Positions 6,640 to 14,420 of a DNA stretch of 18,769 bases are shown here, piece by piece (positions within the stretch are counted from its first letter, which is position 1; every line of letters starts with the position of its first letter). This stretch comes from Bacteriovoracaceae bacterium (GTDB lineage: Bacteria > Bdellovibrionota > Bacteriovoracia > Bacteriovoracales > Bacteriovoracaceae): contig JAGLCH010000120.1 in the NCBI GenBank assembly GCA_023146355.1, positions 1 through 18,769 of the forward strand. Reading direction: 5' to 3'. Below the pieces are notes generated by a model that was given only the letters and a program-made list of their open reading frames with translations, made no database searches and was not told the origin of the DNA. The position numbers and the translations under genes were made by a program.

Positions 6640-9294
6640 ATGATACGCAAGGTTAGATTTCCCCTAAAGATTAAATTAATCGCAATGATTTCGATACTGC
6701 TACTGGCATCAATGGCATTTTACGTATACTTTGCGGTTGACCTCTTTTCAAAAGACAAATCAGCATATATTTACGAGGACTCACTCAAATCAAATGAATC
6801 TCTCGCAACGATCATCTCAACCAAAATTGAAAGTGCCCAACGAACTCTCCTTATGGTTCGGGCCGCCACAAACAAGAGCGCTGTTTTTAACACCGTCCCT
6901 TCATTTTTAAGTTATAAAGAATACAAAATTGAAAAAAAATCCATCATTCCAATAGCGGAGTTATTTAATTCAGAAACACCACAAAGCTACGGATTTCTAA
7001 CAGGCCATATTGAAGAGGTTGAAAAAAGATTTCCACCTCCTCTTCAAAAAATAGTACTAGAAAACATCACAGCAATTCCCATTATTTCTTCTGAGGTGAT
7101 TCCACACTTTCTTATCTCAAGAGTTTCACCTAATAAAAAAGAACTGATTACGGCAAGGGTACTTGCAAATGATTTAATCGATGCCCTCCGAAAGAATACA
7201 AACTACTATAGTTACGTTATTACAACTGACGGCGCGCCTTTCCTTAATATTACCGCCAATACAATAACCCCAAGACTCCCACACCTAAAGAAAATAATTG
7301 GATCAGGCCGAAGTGGCGTCATCGACTCCACTGGAAAAAAAATGGGAACGTCCCTCATATCTTACTCTCCTTTAAATGGTATGGGACTTGTTGTTGTATC
7401 TGAAATCTTAAAAGCAAGGGCATTTAAGGCAACAGAATACCTTGTAACTAAATCACAATTTTTTGGAGTTTTCCTAATTAGTATTGCTGTTATTATCGGA
7501 ATCCTTTTTGCGAGAGGTGTAACAACAGATATCGATAAACTTGTGCTAGCAACAGACCAAGTACGTAAGAAGAATTTCACAACATCAGTTGCTATTAAAT
7601 CTAGGGATGAAATTGGTGCCCTTTCTGACTCTTTTAATATCATGTCAAAAGAAATTTTAAACTACATGAAAGAAATGAAGGAAAAGGCAAGGCTAGAAAA
7701 CGAGCTTGAGGTTGCAAAACTCGTCCAGGAGTCTTTTTTCCCTGACCACCACACCAGCAACGACGAGGTTCAACTTTCAGCATTCTATGCACCGGCATCA
7801 GAATGTGGTGGAGACTGGTGGTCATATCTAGATCATAACGGAAAACTTATTCTCTTTGTGGCCGATGCTACAGGCCATGGGGTACCAGCGGCATTTCTAA
7901 CAGCAACGGCAAACTGCTGCGCTACAAATATAAAATATTTGGCAAATACGAATCCCGAAATCATTAACTCACCATCAAAGATTCTAACTTTCATGAACAA
8001 CGCAATATGTAGTGTTGGAGAAAGGATTCATATGACAGCTTTCGTAGGTGTTATAGATAAAGAAACAGGTGTAATGAAATACTCTAATGCCTCACACAAC
8101 TCTCCATTTATGGTTCAAAACCTTGGCAAGGAAGCGATGAATAAATCAGACCTGATTCCGATCTTGGGAAATATTGGACCACGCCTAGGTCACAAAAAAG
8201 ATGCTGCCTACGATGAGGGACAAGTTCAGTTAGAAGAAAAAACATCACTCATTTTATTCACAGATGGAATACTTGAAAATACAAACACTGAACTCAATGC
8301 TTATGGACAACGAAAATTTATAAACTCGATTGTAGATAGACTTTGCCCAGATGCAAAAACTTCAGTTGAAAGTATTATTAGAGATGCTAATACTTTCTGT
8401 GACGGACATGCCTACGATGATGATGTCACCCTTGTGGTTTGCAACTACAAAATGGGCCGACCAGAGATTGATATAAAGTCATACCCAGAGGATATTGCAG
8501 CTCAAATCAATAGCTCATTTAAACACAACCCTCACTCTGAAACTAAGCTGATCGATGCAATGGAATTCCTATCAACGCCAGAGAAATTTTCTCAGGATAG
8601 TGACAAGTTAATTATTATCTCAGAAAAAAGTGATGAAGAAAATGTCTTAAACATCATGGAAAAGTATCCAGTGAAGCATATCATTGGAGCAAACTCAAAG
8701 CACATCAAGGACGAAATCATTGATGCGACTTCTCCGAAAGGCAATACATCAGAGAAATCACTGATTGGTACTCTTTATTACAAAGAAGCAGCCATCACTT
8801 CTACAGAGCAAATTGACAGCGTAATTGAATGCCTTATGGATGGAATTAAGTTTGATGAAATATTCGACTCCCCCATTGAGTACCTTAAAACCATGGCCAA
8901 TGAACTTCTGACCAACGCCTTTTTTAATAGCTCCACAGAACAAACTACTGATCGAACAACAGAAATATCTCTGTCAGAAAAAGAAGTGACTTGTAAAATT
9001 GGTGTCAACAAAGATCAGATCACCTTATCCGTATCAGACCAGTATGGAACATTCACGATAGACAGACTTAGAAAAAGTTTGGCCTATGGCTTTAGAAATA
9101 AGACCCCTAAGACGGGGGCCGGTGGTGCTGGAATTGGTCTCTACATGTGTTACAGTTTTTCAAATCAGTTAATTGTAAACCTGACCCCATCGAAAAAAAC
9201 TGAAATCATCTGTATCATTGAAAAAAACCGACGATATAAAACTTATAAAGAAAGAATAACGTCAATGCACTTTAACGAGTTGGAGACATCATGA
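6640..9294 (+). CDS. Membrane RsbU/SpoIIE-type PP2C phosphatase with HAMP and C-terminal HATPase domain
   Basis: This 884-residue protein is a sensor. One membrane helix lies at residues 11-31, an extracytoplasmic sensing region (Cache-like by layout) at about 32-270, a second helix at 273-291 and a HAMP linker to about 345. A coiled-coil segment then leads to a PP2C-type SpoIIE/RsbU phosphatase domain (about 375-605) with metal-binding acidic motifs ECGGDWW (D392), VADATGHG (D409), LFTDG (D542) and DDDVTLVV (594-595). After a region of about 130 residues without recognisable motif comes an HATPase_c-like module: N box MANELLTNAF (E755, N759), SDQYG (D800) and a glycine-rich TGAGGAGIGLYM. The family dephosphorylates STAS antagonists; the HATPase module resembles RsbW/SpoIIAB kinases. 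It is first in a four-gene operon, and its stop overlaps the STAS gene by 4 bases. The residues look intact, so both activities are plausible; targets are inferred. Confidence 0.9.
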   Translation: MIRKVRFPLKIKLIAMISILLLASMAFYVYFAVDLFSKDKSAYIYEDSLKSNESLATIISTKIESAQRTLLMVRAATNKSAVFNTVPSFLSYKEYKIEKKSIIPIAELFNSETPQSYGFLTGHIEEVEKRFPPPLQKIVLENITAIPIISSEVIPHFLISRVSPNKKELITARVLANDLIDALRKNTNYYSYVITTDGAPFLNITANTITPRLPHLKKIIGSGRSGVIDSTGKKMGTSLISYSPLNGMGLVVVSEILKARAFKATEYLVTKSQFFGVFLISIAVIIGILFARGVTTDIDKLVLATDQVRKKNFTTSVAIKSRDEIGALSDSFNIMSKEILNYMKEMKEKARLENELEVAKLVQESFFPDHHTSNDEVQLSAFYAPASECGGDWWSYLDHNGKLILFVADATGHGVPAAFLTATANCCATNIKYLANTNPEIINSPSKILTFMNNAICSVGERIHMTAFVGVIDKETGVMKYSNASHNSPFMVQNLGKEAMNKSDLIPILGNIGPRLGHKKDAAYDEGQVQLEEKTSLILFTDGILENTNTELNAYGQRKFINSIVDRLCPDAKTSVESIIRDANTFCDGHAYDDDVTLVVCNYKMGRPEIDIKSYPEDIAAQINSSFKHNPHSETKLIDAMEFLSTPEKFSQDSDKLIIISEKSDEENVLNIMEKYPVKHIIGANSKHIKDEIIDATSPKGNTSEKSLIGTLYYKEAAITSTEQIDSVIECLMDGIKFDEIFDSPIEYLKTMANELLTNAFFNSSTEQTTDRTTEISLSEKEVTCKIGVNKDQITLSVSDQYGTFTIDRLRKSLAYGFRNKTPKTGAGGAGIGLYMCYSFSNQLIVNLTPSKKTEIICIIEKNRRYKTYKERITSMHFNELETS

Positions 9295-9755
9295 GCGAAA
9301 AACTTAAAATCGACACCCATATTGTAGATGATGAACTAATAATTCATTTCATAGGACAAATGGATGAAGATGCTGATTTCAAGAAGCTACTCGACATTAA
9401 AGCATCTCGATTTGTATTTGATTTCAATAAAATTGGTCTGCTAAATTCTTGTGGAATAAGAGAGTGGATCTCATTCCTAGAGGGTATTCCAGGCGATGTT
9501 CAAGTTACATATAAAAACTGTCCACAAATAATCATTGAACAGATGAATATGGTTCATGGTTTCATCAAGGAAGGGGCAAAAATTGAAACCTTCTACGCTC
9601 CTTACTATTGTGAAGATTGTGATAGCGAGACAAAGGTTTTACTCCAGACTGAAAATATAACTGAATTTCATGCGCCAAAGATAAATTGTGACAAGTGTTC
9701 CAAAGAAATGGAATTCGATGCCATTGAGGCCCAATACTTCAACTTCTTAAAGTAG
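9291..9755 (+). CDS. STAS-like protein with Cys at the phosphosite and a C-terminal zinc knuckle
   Basis: This 154-residue soluble protein begins with a STAS-like fold: beta strand (DELIIHFIGQMD), strand (FVFDFNKIGLLN), then NSCGIREWI at residues 52-60. The last aligns with the DSSG loop of anti-sigma-factor antagonists such as SpoIIAA and RsbV. In those the serine directly before Gly is phosphorylated; here that position is Cys54 and the preceding Asp is Asn52, while Ser53 is kept. Residues about 100-154 carry CEDC (107-110) and CDKC (133-136), a likely zinc knuckle. Its ATG overlaps the stop of the phosphatase gene (ATGA), a strong sign of translational coupling. The histidine-kinase gene starts 6 bases after its stop. 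It is probably the partner of the RsbU-type phosphatase or its HATPase module, but the altered phosphosite means classical phosphorylation is doubtful unless Ser53 or another residue is used. Confidence 0.8.
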   Translation: MSEKLKIDTHIVDDELIIHFIGQMDEDADFKKLLDIKASRFVFDFNKIGLLNSCGIREWISFLEGIPGDVQVTYKNCPQIIIEQMNMVHGFIKEGAKIETFYAPYYCEDCDSETKVLLQTENITEFHAPKINCDKCSKEMEFDAIEAQYFNFLK

Positions 9756-9761
9756 GTAAAA

Positions 9762-11297
9762 ATGTCTCCAGACAAATATGCAATCTTTGACAATATTTTT
9801 GAACCAATCGTAGTTGTAAATAAATCCCTTGAGATTGAGTATTTCAATCATAACTTTTCTATTTTCACTCAGTCTTCGCCCCGTGTAATAAAACAAAAAA
9901 AAACTGTCGACAATATTCTTTGCCCGGAAAGTTCAGATCTCACATCTTTGATCGGGGAGGCAAAAGAGAAGAAATCAACAGTTCTAGGACTCGAAGAAGG
10001 ACTAAGTATCGTAGGTTCAGATGCTCGATTCATCGCTGTTTTGAAAGTAATTCCAAGTAATGAACATTTTGTTATCTGCATTAATGACTTAAGTATTGAA
10101 AACAAACTATACGACAAATACAGAACACAGCTAGATGAGCTAAAAGAAACCCACTCTCAAATTATAAATGCTGATAAGCTATCAACCCTTGGAGAGCTTA
10201 CAGCAGGCATCTCTCACGAAATAAGTAATCCTCTTACCATTGCCAATGGCAGCGCTGAAATCATTGAGATGTGCCTAGAGGGAGATGAACTCAATGACGA
10301 GAGGGATCTAATCACAAGCTCATTAGAAGATATTCAAGAGGCACATGCACGTATCAACTCGATAATAATCAATATGAAAAGTTATCTTCACCAAGGTGAA
10401 GAGCAAAAGGAATACATTCATCTTCAGGATATTGTTGATGAATCAATCAAACTTGTAGCTCCATCATACAAGGACTCAAATGTTGACCTCGTTGCCTCCA
10501 GCCTTGGAAACAATATAGTTATTTTTGGCAATAAGATAAAAATAGAGCAAGTTTTAATTAATCTTCTAAAGAACTCACTCTATGCCATCAATGCAGCTGG
10601 AATAGCAGATGGAGAAGTTAAGGTTGAGGCCATAAAAACGGAACTAAATAACAATATAGAGCTCAAAGTTATCGATAACGGACCTGGTATCCCTGAGGAC
10701 ATTAAAGAATCAATTTTTAATACTTTCTTCACAACAAAGGATGTGGGAGAAGGCACTGGAATGGGTCTATCAATCTCCCAAAAAATAATTGAATCCCACC
10801 AGGGAACAATCGAAGTGGCCCAAAATGAAAAGCAAGGAACTGAATTTGTAGTAACACTTCCAGCACTTGAGCTATCATCTATTACTCAAGAGGAAATGCT
10901 TTGCAACAACATCGTAAGTAGCGAAAAGCGCAAGAAACGAGTTCTTGTAGTAGATAATGAAGTAAAAGTTCTCAACTTACTTCAGACATTTTTAAAAGAA
11001 AGCGAAATACAATTCTACGGCGCAGAGAATGTTGAAGGAGCCCTTAAGACTCTTCACAAAATTGAAGTTGATCTCATCATTGTAGACCTAAAGATGCCAG
11101 ATGGTGATGGCGGAGAGCTACTGAGACGCGTAAGGAACCTTGGAAATAACACTCCTGCACTCTATCTAAGTTCGAAGTCAAATACCGACAGGTATAATGA
11201 AGACAAAGCTGAACTCAATATCGCAGGAATGATTATTAAGCCATTCAGTAAAGATGAAGTCATCAAAACCATAAAACTCAGCTTGGGGGAAAAATGA
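9762..11297 (+). CDS. PAS-containing hybrid histidine kinase with receiver domain
   Basis: The protein is 511 residues and soluble. Residues about 8-110 are PAS-like (FEPIVVVNKSLEIEYFNHNF). A short coiled coil leads to the HisKA H-box with LTAGISHEISNPL (phospho-acceptor H152). The HATPase has its N box (IEQVLINLLKNSL, N271), G1 (DNGPGIP), F-type (FNTFFTTK) and G2 (GEGTGMGLSI) boxes intact. Residues about 392-511 form a receiver: acidic pair reduced to D398-N399, phospho-acceptor D442 (IVDLKMPDGDG), conserved Ser near 470 and K493 (IIKPF). A functional autokinase passing phosphate to its own receiver, or to the single-domain regulator encoded next, is predicted. The gene lies 6 bases after the STAS gene and overlaps the next gene by 4 bases. 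The missing second acidic residue may weaken Mg binding of the receiver, though single substitutions are known. Confidence 0.92.
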   Translation: MSPDKYAIFDNIFEPIVVVNKSLEIEYFNHNFSIFTQSSPRVIKQKKTVDNILCPESSDLTSLIGEAKEKKSTVLGLEEGLSIVGSDARFIAVLKVIPSNEHFVICINDLSIENKLYDKYRTQLDELKETHSQIINADKLSTLGELTAGISHEISNPLTIANGSAEIIEMCLEGDELNDERDLITSSLEDIQEAHARINSIIINMKSYLHQGEEQKEYIHLQDIVDESIKLVAPSYKDSNVDLVASSLGNNIVIFGNKIKIEQVLINLLKNSLYAINAAGIADGEVKVEAIKTELNNNIELKVIDNGPGIPEDIKESIFNTFFTTKDVGEGTGMGLSISQKIIESHQGTIEVAQNEKQGTEFVVTLPALELSSITQEEMLCNNIVSSEKRKKRVLVVDNEVKVLNLLQTFLKESEIQFYGAENVEGALKTLHKIEVDLIIVDLKMPDGDGGELLRRVRNLGNNTPALYLSSKSNTDRYNEDKAELNIAGMIIKPFSKDEVIKTIKLSLGEK

Positions 11298-11683
11298 TGT
11301 TTGGGCCTGACCAAAGCTTAAGAGTTCTCATCGTCGATGACGACCCCAAGATTTGTAAGATTCTAACTACATTTCTTGAGCGTACAAATAGATTTGAAAA
11401 TATTGTAACTGCTGAAAATGTGAGCATTGCTTTACTTAAAATTAGAAATGAGGAGTTTGATCTTATTATAGTAGATTATCAGATGCCAAATAAGAAAGGG
11501 ACTGATCTAATTGAGATGGTAAATAACTCACTCCTTTCAAAAAGACCTAAATTTCTCCTTATATCGGGGTTTCTGGATCAAAACGCAGTGGGTCATGCCC
11601 TTCAACTGGGTGTCAAAAATATTTTAGTAAAGCCATTCAATCGATCAAAACTATTAGATAAGATTTACGAAGTATTTAGGTAG
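11294..11683 (+). CDS. Single-domain (CheY-like) response regulator
   Basis: This 129-residue protein is a receiver domain only, without output domain. It has the acidic cluster DDD (15-17), phospho-acceptor D61 (IIVDYQMPNKKG), Ser91 (LLISGF) and K113 (LVKPF), all the residues of an active receiver. Two adjacent ATGs exist (11294 and 11297). The first overlaps the kinase stop in an ATGA; the second is better spaced from the GGGGGA at 11285-11290. It is last in the four-gene unit, and no terminator is visible directly after it. As in phosphorelays, it may receive phosphate from H152 or D442 of the hybrid kinase and act by binding a partner protein, possibly one of the STAS/HATPase/phosphatase components. 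That link is inferred from the operon. Confidence 0.9.
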   Translation: MMFGPDQSLRVLIVDDDPKICKILTTFLERTNRFENIVTAENVSIALLKIRNEEFDLIIVDYQMPNKKGTDLIEMVNNSLLSKRPKFLLISGFLDQNAVGHALQLGVKNILVKPFNRSKLLDKIYEVFR

Positions 11684-11760
11684 GACTAATATTACCCTTG
11701 CCATCAGCTATCTCGTAAGGATATATAACTAGTACAAAACTGACATTTGCTTTCATCGCT

Positions 11761-11788
11761 TTGTTCTTGAAGAATTATGACATATAAC
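11761..11788 (+). promoter_or_regulatory. Candidate sigma-70-like promoter of the endonuclease gene
   Basis: TTGTTC (11761-11766) and TATAAC (11783-11788) are 16 bases apart, 29 bases before the ATG at 11818. The ribosome site AAAGGA lies at 11807-11812. Confidence 0.4.
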
Positions 11789-11817
11789 CTTCTCAAACAA
11801 ACACTAAAAGGAAAATT

Positions 11818-12603
11818 ATGCAAAAATTTCTCTTAGGGCTTATTTTTGTTATTTCATCACTCAGCGTAAATGCCAGCAGTGAATTCTACTACAGTGAGAC
11901 TAATCTCAATGATTCACCTGCGCTCAGAACAAACCTCCATAACCTTATAAAAAAACACCAGAGCAGGAGCTACAAAACAGCAAGAATGTTTCTTTTTGGA
12001 GAACTCCATCTCGAGCAAGAGAAAAATGGAGGATTTTTCGTTAAGGATGTGTACTGCGAAAAAACTTACACCAACAAAGAATTTAAATCGAAAAAAAGCA
12101 TTGGCCCCAAAAGAATCCCTGACAACCGTATCCTCAACTGTGAACACACCTGGCCGAAGTCTCGATTTAGCAAAGGTAGAAGTCATAGATCCTCCGACAT
12201 TTACAAGCAAAAAGTAGCAGACCTCCACCACCTTTTCCCTACACAATCAAAAATGAATGCGATTCGAGGAAATCTTGAGTTTGGTGAAGTCAAAATAGAA
12301 ACAAATAACCTTCCATGTAGTAATACTAGTCAGCTTGGAACTATTGCAGAAAATAGCAAAAAAAGATTCTTTCAACCACCAAGACAGCATCGTGGAAATG
12401 TTGCAAGAGCGGTTTTCTACTTTGCTGTTCGCTATAAAATGAATATTGGGGCCACTGAAGAGTCTTTTTTAAGAAGATGGCACATAGAGGATCCTGTTGA
12501 CTCCGCAGAAGAGCATAGAAATGGGAGAATCCAGGAGATCCAAGGAAACAGAAATCCATTTATTGATTACCCAGAGTTTGTCCACCTCATTGAGAATTTC
12601 TAA
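11818..12603 (+). CDS. Secreted endonuclease I (EndA family)
   Basis: This 261-residue protein begins with a signal peptide (about residues 1-19, MQKFLLGLIFVISSLSVNAS). The body carries the endonuclease I signature: NCEHTWPKS (107-115, with H110 as likely catalytic His in the beta-beta-alpha-metal fold), DLHHLFPTQSKMNAIRGNLE (135-154) and HRGNVARAVFYFAVRY (191-206). Near the C terminus is the typical DPVD...RN...QGNRNPFIDYPEF. This family cuts DNA without sequence preference in the periplasm or outside the cell. Few cysteines are present, unlike the disulfide-rich Vibrio Vvn type. It has its own promoter and ends in a strong terminator, so it is probably a single-gene unit. In a predatory or scavenging bacterium such an enzyme would digest foreign or prey DNA; that part is inferred. 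Confidence 0.93.
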   Translation: MQKFLLGLIFVISSLSVNASSEFYYSETNLNDSPALRTNLHNLIKKHQSRSYKTARMFLFGELHLEQEKNGGFFVKDVYCEKTYTNKEFKSKKSIGPKRIPDNRILNCEHTWPKSRFSKGRSHRSSDIYKQKVADLHHLFPTQSKMNAIRGNLEFGEVKIETNNLPCSNTSQLGTIAENSKKRFFQPPRQHRGNVARAVFYFAVRYKMNIGATEESFLRRWHIEDPVDSAEEHRNGRIQEIQGNRNPFIDYPEFVHLIENF

Positions 12604-12626
12604 GTATATTATTTATACACGGAAAG

Positions 12627-12653
12627 AAGGCCCCAAAAGGGGCCTTTTTTTTT
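12627..12653 (+). terminator. Rho-independent terminator of the endonuclease gene
   Basis: AAGGCCCC (12627-12634) and GGGGCCTT (12639-12646) form an 8-bp stem with an AAAA loop, followed by nine Ts ending at 12653. It begins 23 bases after the stop codon. Confidence 0.9.
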
Positions 12654-12668
12654 GAACTTTTCGAAATG

Positions 12669-12688
12669 AAAAAGTGCCCCTTAGGGCA
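12669..12688 (-). terminator. Terminator of the 12731-12931 minus-strand gene
   Basis: On the minus strand TGCCC/GGGCA (12688-12675) forms a 5-bp stem with a 4-base loop, followed after one C by five Ts (12673-12669). It lies about 40 bases downstream of the small gene's stop. The stem is short, so it may be weak. Confidence 0.5.
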
Positions 12689-12730
12689 ACCCATTTGTCT
12701 GAATGACTATATTGTGAAAATAACAGAAAT

Positions 12731-12931
12731 TTACTGGCGTACTGCCTTCATTTTGGCGCAGTACTCGCAAGTATATATAACCTCTGTTAATGCTTGAATC
12801 ATTTTAAATGACTCATCTTCTGGACTATGGGCAGAACCAGTAGAAGAAACGGAAAGATTGGCCACAGATTTAAAAATTGCATGCTCTTTCTTTTCTGCAT
12901 ATTTTCTAAATTCATAAATCTTAGCTGTCAT
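12731..12931 (-). CDS. Small CxxC protein, function unknown
   Basis: This is a 66-residue protein with a basic helical N terminus (MTAKIYEFRKYAEKKEHAIF), a Ser-rich middle, and TCEYCAKMKA near the C terminus. The two cysteines could bind metal as a dimer or be redox-active. No signal peptide or membrane segment is present. Support for its being real: AAGGGA ahead of the ATG at good spacing, a promoter candidate 30-58 bases upstream (TTGAAA-17-TACAAG on the minus strand), and a hairpin plus T-run after its stop on the same strand. It overlaps no other gene. I do not recognise the family. Confidence 0.6.
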   Translation of the reverse strand: MTAKIYEFRKYAEKKEHAIFKSVANLSVSSTGSAHSPEDESFKMIQALTEVIYTCEYCAKMKAVRQ

Positions 12932-12960
12932 AAATATCCCTTATCCGTTTCTGATATGAC

Positions 12961-12989
12961 CTTGTACCGGGCCAGCAAAGAGCTTTCAA
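12961..12989 (-). promoter_or_regulatory. Candidate promoter of the small CxxC gene
   Basis: On the minus strand TTGAAA (12989-12984) and TACAAG (12966-12961) are 17 bases apart. The predicted transcript would start about 22 bases before the ATG, just leaving room for the AAGGGA site. Confidence 0.4.
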
Positions 12990-13020
12990 GAGCTAAATAA
13001 ATTTCACAGACACCTTTTCA

Positions 13021-13055
13021 TTTTGTCCAAATCTAATTAACAGATTGAGACAAAA
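13021..13055. repeat. Imperfect inverted repeat, candidate operator
   Basis: TTTTGTC (13021-13027) plus AATCT (13030-13034) are mirrored by AGATT (13042-13046) plus GACAAAA (13049-13055), giving 12 paired positions around a 7-base centre with two mismatches per arm. A third TTGTC follows at 13064-13068. The repeat covers the -35 of the promoter candidate for the 13165 operon, a usual place for a repressor site. Confidence 0.5.
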
Positions 13056-13064
13056 CGTTATAGT
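13037..13064 (+). promoter_or_regulatory. Candidate promoter of the HTH-protease operon
   Basis: TTAACA (13037-13042) and TATAGT (13059-13064) each match five of six consensus bases and are 16 bases apart. A start near 13071 would give a leader of about 94 bases to the ATG at 13165. The inverted repeat at 13021-13055 overlaps the -35 and most of the spacer. Confidence 0.45.
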
Positions 13065-13164
13065 TGTCCTCAAAACAGTGTAAATATTACAAAGCCAGCA
13101 CTTTCGCGCCGCGTTATGCTAAAATATCCTTATCTACTCACTACACATACAGGAATCTGACGCA

Positions 13165-13986
13165 ATGCAAGAGCAAATGACCAACATTAATGATTTATCG
13201 AAGAAAGAGTTAAAGCTCTTTTTGCGCGATCAAATGATCGTTGATATTGATGTTGTTCTCGCCCCATACCGCAATAAAGATATTGGGATGAGGATTCTGG
13301 CAAATAAAACTGGGATAAGTGAGAAAACCCTCAAAAGAGTAACAGATCACACCACTACACCTCACCAATCAACCATAGAACGTTTTTACCGCCACTTCTT
13401 TGAAATGATAGAAGATAATAGCTCAACTGAGGTTCACAAGCAGATTAAGCAAGAAATTCTGAGAAATTCTGCTTCTCCGGGAGCAACTTACAACCATAGC
13501 TTGGAAGAGACTCTTGAAGAAAACAAGGTATTTCGCGAGATATTCCTCTACTCGAGAACAGGTAAAATAACCAAAAGATTTGTAAAAGAAGAGTTTGGTA
13601 AGTACGGAATCGAAATAGTTACTCTTATGCTGGCAGAAAATATTCTTATTGAAGAAGATAGAGGCATCTATTCTGAAGGTGCGATGTCAGTTCCAAAAAC
13701 ACTTAAAGCAATTAAAACAATTGTTGAAGAACTCGTTTCAGAAAACCTTGACCCTGAAATGCTTTCTGAGGTCGGAAACAACAAGGCTTTTTACTATCTA
13801 GAAGGAGTCTCTGATGACTCAAAGCAAGACCTTCTAAAAATTGTTGACGATTATCAGGTACACATTCGCGACTATATGTTTAACAAAGCTGAGTTAGGGC
13901 CACATAGAGTATTTATTGTCGGTGCCATGGATGAACTTAAAAGAAAGGTAAACACAACACCTAAAGATATTCAAACATTACATTAG
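13165..13986 (+). CDS. HTH-domain transcriptional regulator, family uncertain
   Basis: This is a 273-residue cytoplasmic protein. Residues about 41-76 form a helix-turn-helix of the lambda-repressor type (MRILANKTGISEKTLKRVTD followed by TPHQSTIERFYRHF). The rest is mostly helical and acidic, without recognisable enzymatic motif, with possibly a second winged-helix-like segment near 130-175 (TGKITKRFVKEEFGKYGIEI). Layout and length recall the TIGR02147-type regulators common in Bdellovibrionota and Fibrobacteres, but I cannot confirm that family. The start is ATG 13165 with AGGAA nine bases upstream; an in-frame ATG four codons later is an alternative. It heads an operon with a small secreted protein and a secreted protease (11-base gap, then 1-base overlap). 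It may control that operon through the inverted repeat at 13021-13055 (inferred). Confidence 0.75.
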   Translation: MQEQMTNINDLSKKELKLFLRDQMIVDIDVVLAPYRNKDIGMRILANKTGISEKTLKRVTDHTTTPHQSTIERFYRHFFEMIEDNSSTEVHKQIKQEILRNSASPGATYNHSLEETLEENKVFREIFLYSRTGKITKRFVKEEFGKYGIEIVTLMLAENILIEEDRGIYSEGAMSVPKTLKAIKTIVEELVSENLDPEMLSEVGNNKAFYYLEGVSDDSKQDLLKIVDDYQVHIRDYMFNKAELGPHRVFIVGAMDELKRKVNTTPKDIQTLH

Positions 13987-13997
13987 AGGGAGTTTTT

Positions 13998-14420
13998 TTG
14001 AAAAATTTTATAGTTGTATTTATAATTGTATTCCTCTCTGCTAATGCCATTGCAGGTGATGGTTCCGATGGTGGAGGTTCAAAGCACTCTATCTTGGAGC
14101 AATTACTTAAAGGAAAAGTAACTCAATATAATCCTATTTATTCAGAGAAGAGTAATAAGGGAAATACTACTCATATCCATATAAATGAGGATAATTTTCG
14201 AGAGATCAATGTTCTAGAAGTAGATCAGTTCTACTTCTTAAATGATCAAATCGTAAATATTTCTGACGTGAAAGTATTCCTAATGAATGAAGACTCAACT
14301 AGAGAAGGCCTAAAAGATATTAAACTTAATGACATCCTAGGAATTGTAGCTGGAGATAAGCTTCTACTTCTTAGGGATTTAAAATGGATTGATCTTAAAG
14401 ATGAAAGAGGAGTTAAATAA
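13998..14420 (+). CDS. Small secreted protein encoded with a protease, function unknown
   Basis: This 140-residue protein starts at TTG 13998; GAGGGAG at 13986-13992, five bases upstream, decides the start. It opens with a signal peptide (MKNFIVVFIIVFLSANAIA), after which the mature protein begins GDGSDGGGS, a flexible glycine-rich segment. The remaining roughly 110 residues are strand-rich and acidic, without Cys. The gene's TAA overlaps the ATG of the protease gene by one base (TAATG), so the two are translationally coupled. A role as inhibitor, chaperone or propeptide-like partner of the protease is possible, as known for several secreted proteases. No motif proves it. Confidence 0.7.
   Translation: MKNFIVVFIIVFLSANAIAGDGSDGGGSKHSILEQLLKGKVTQYNPIYSEKSNKGNTTHIHINEDNFREINVLEVDQFYFLNDQIVNISDVKVFLMNEDSTREGLKDIKLNDILGIVAGDKLLLLRDLKWIDLKDERGVK

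Noticed and set aside
11914..12246. Open frame of 110 codons antisense to the endonuclease gene
   Set aside because: The sense strand encodes an unmistakable endonuclease I signature through this stretch; the antisense product shows no motif.
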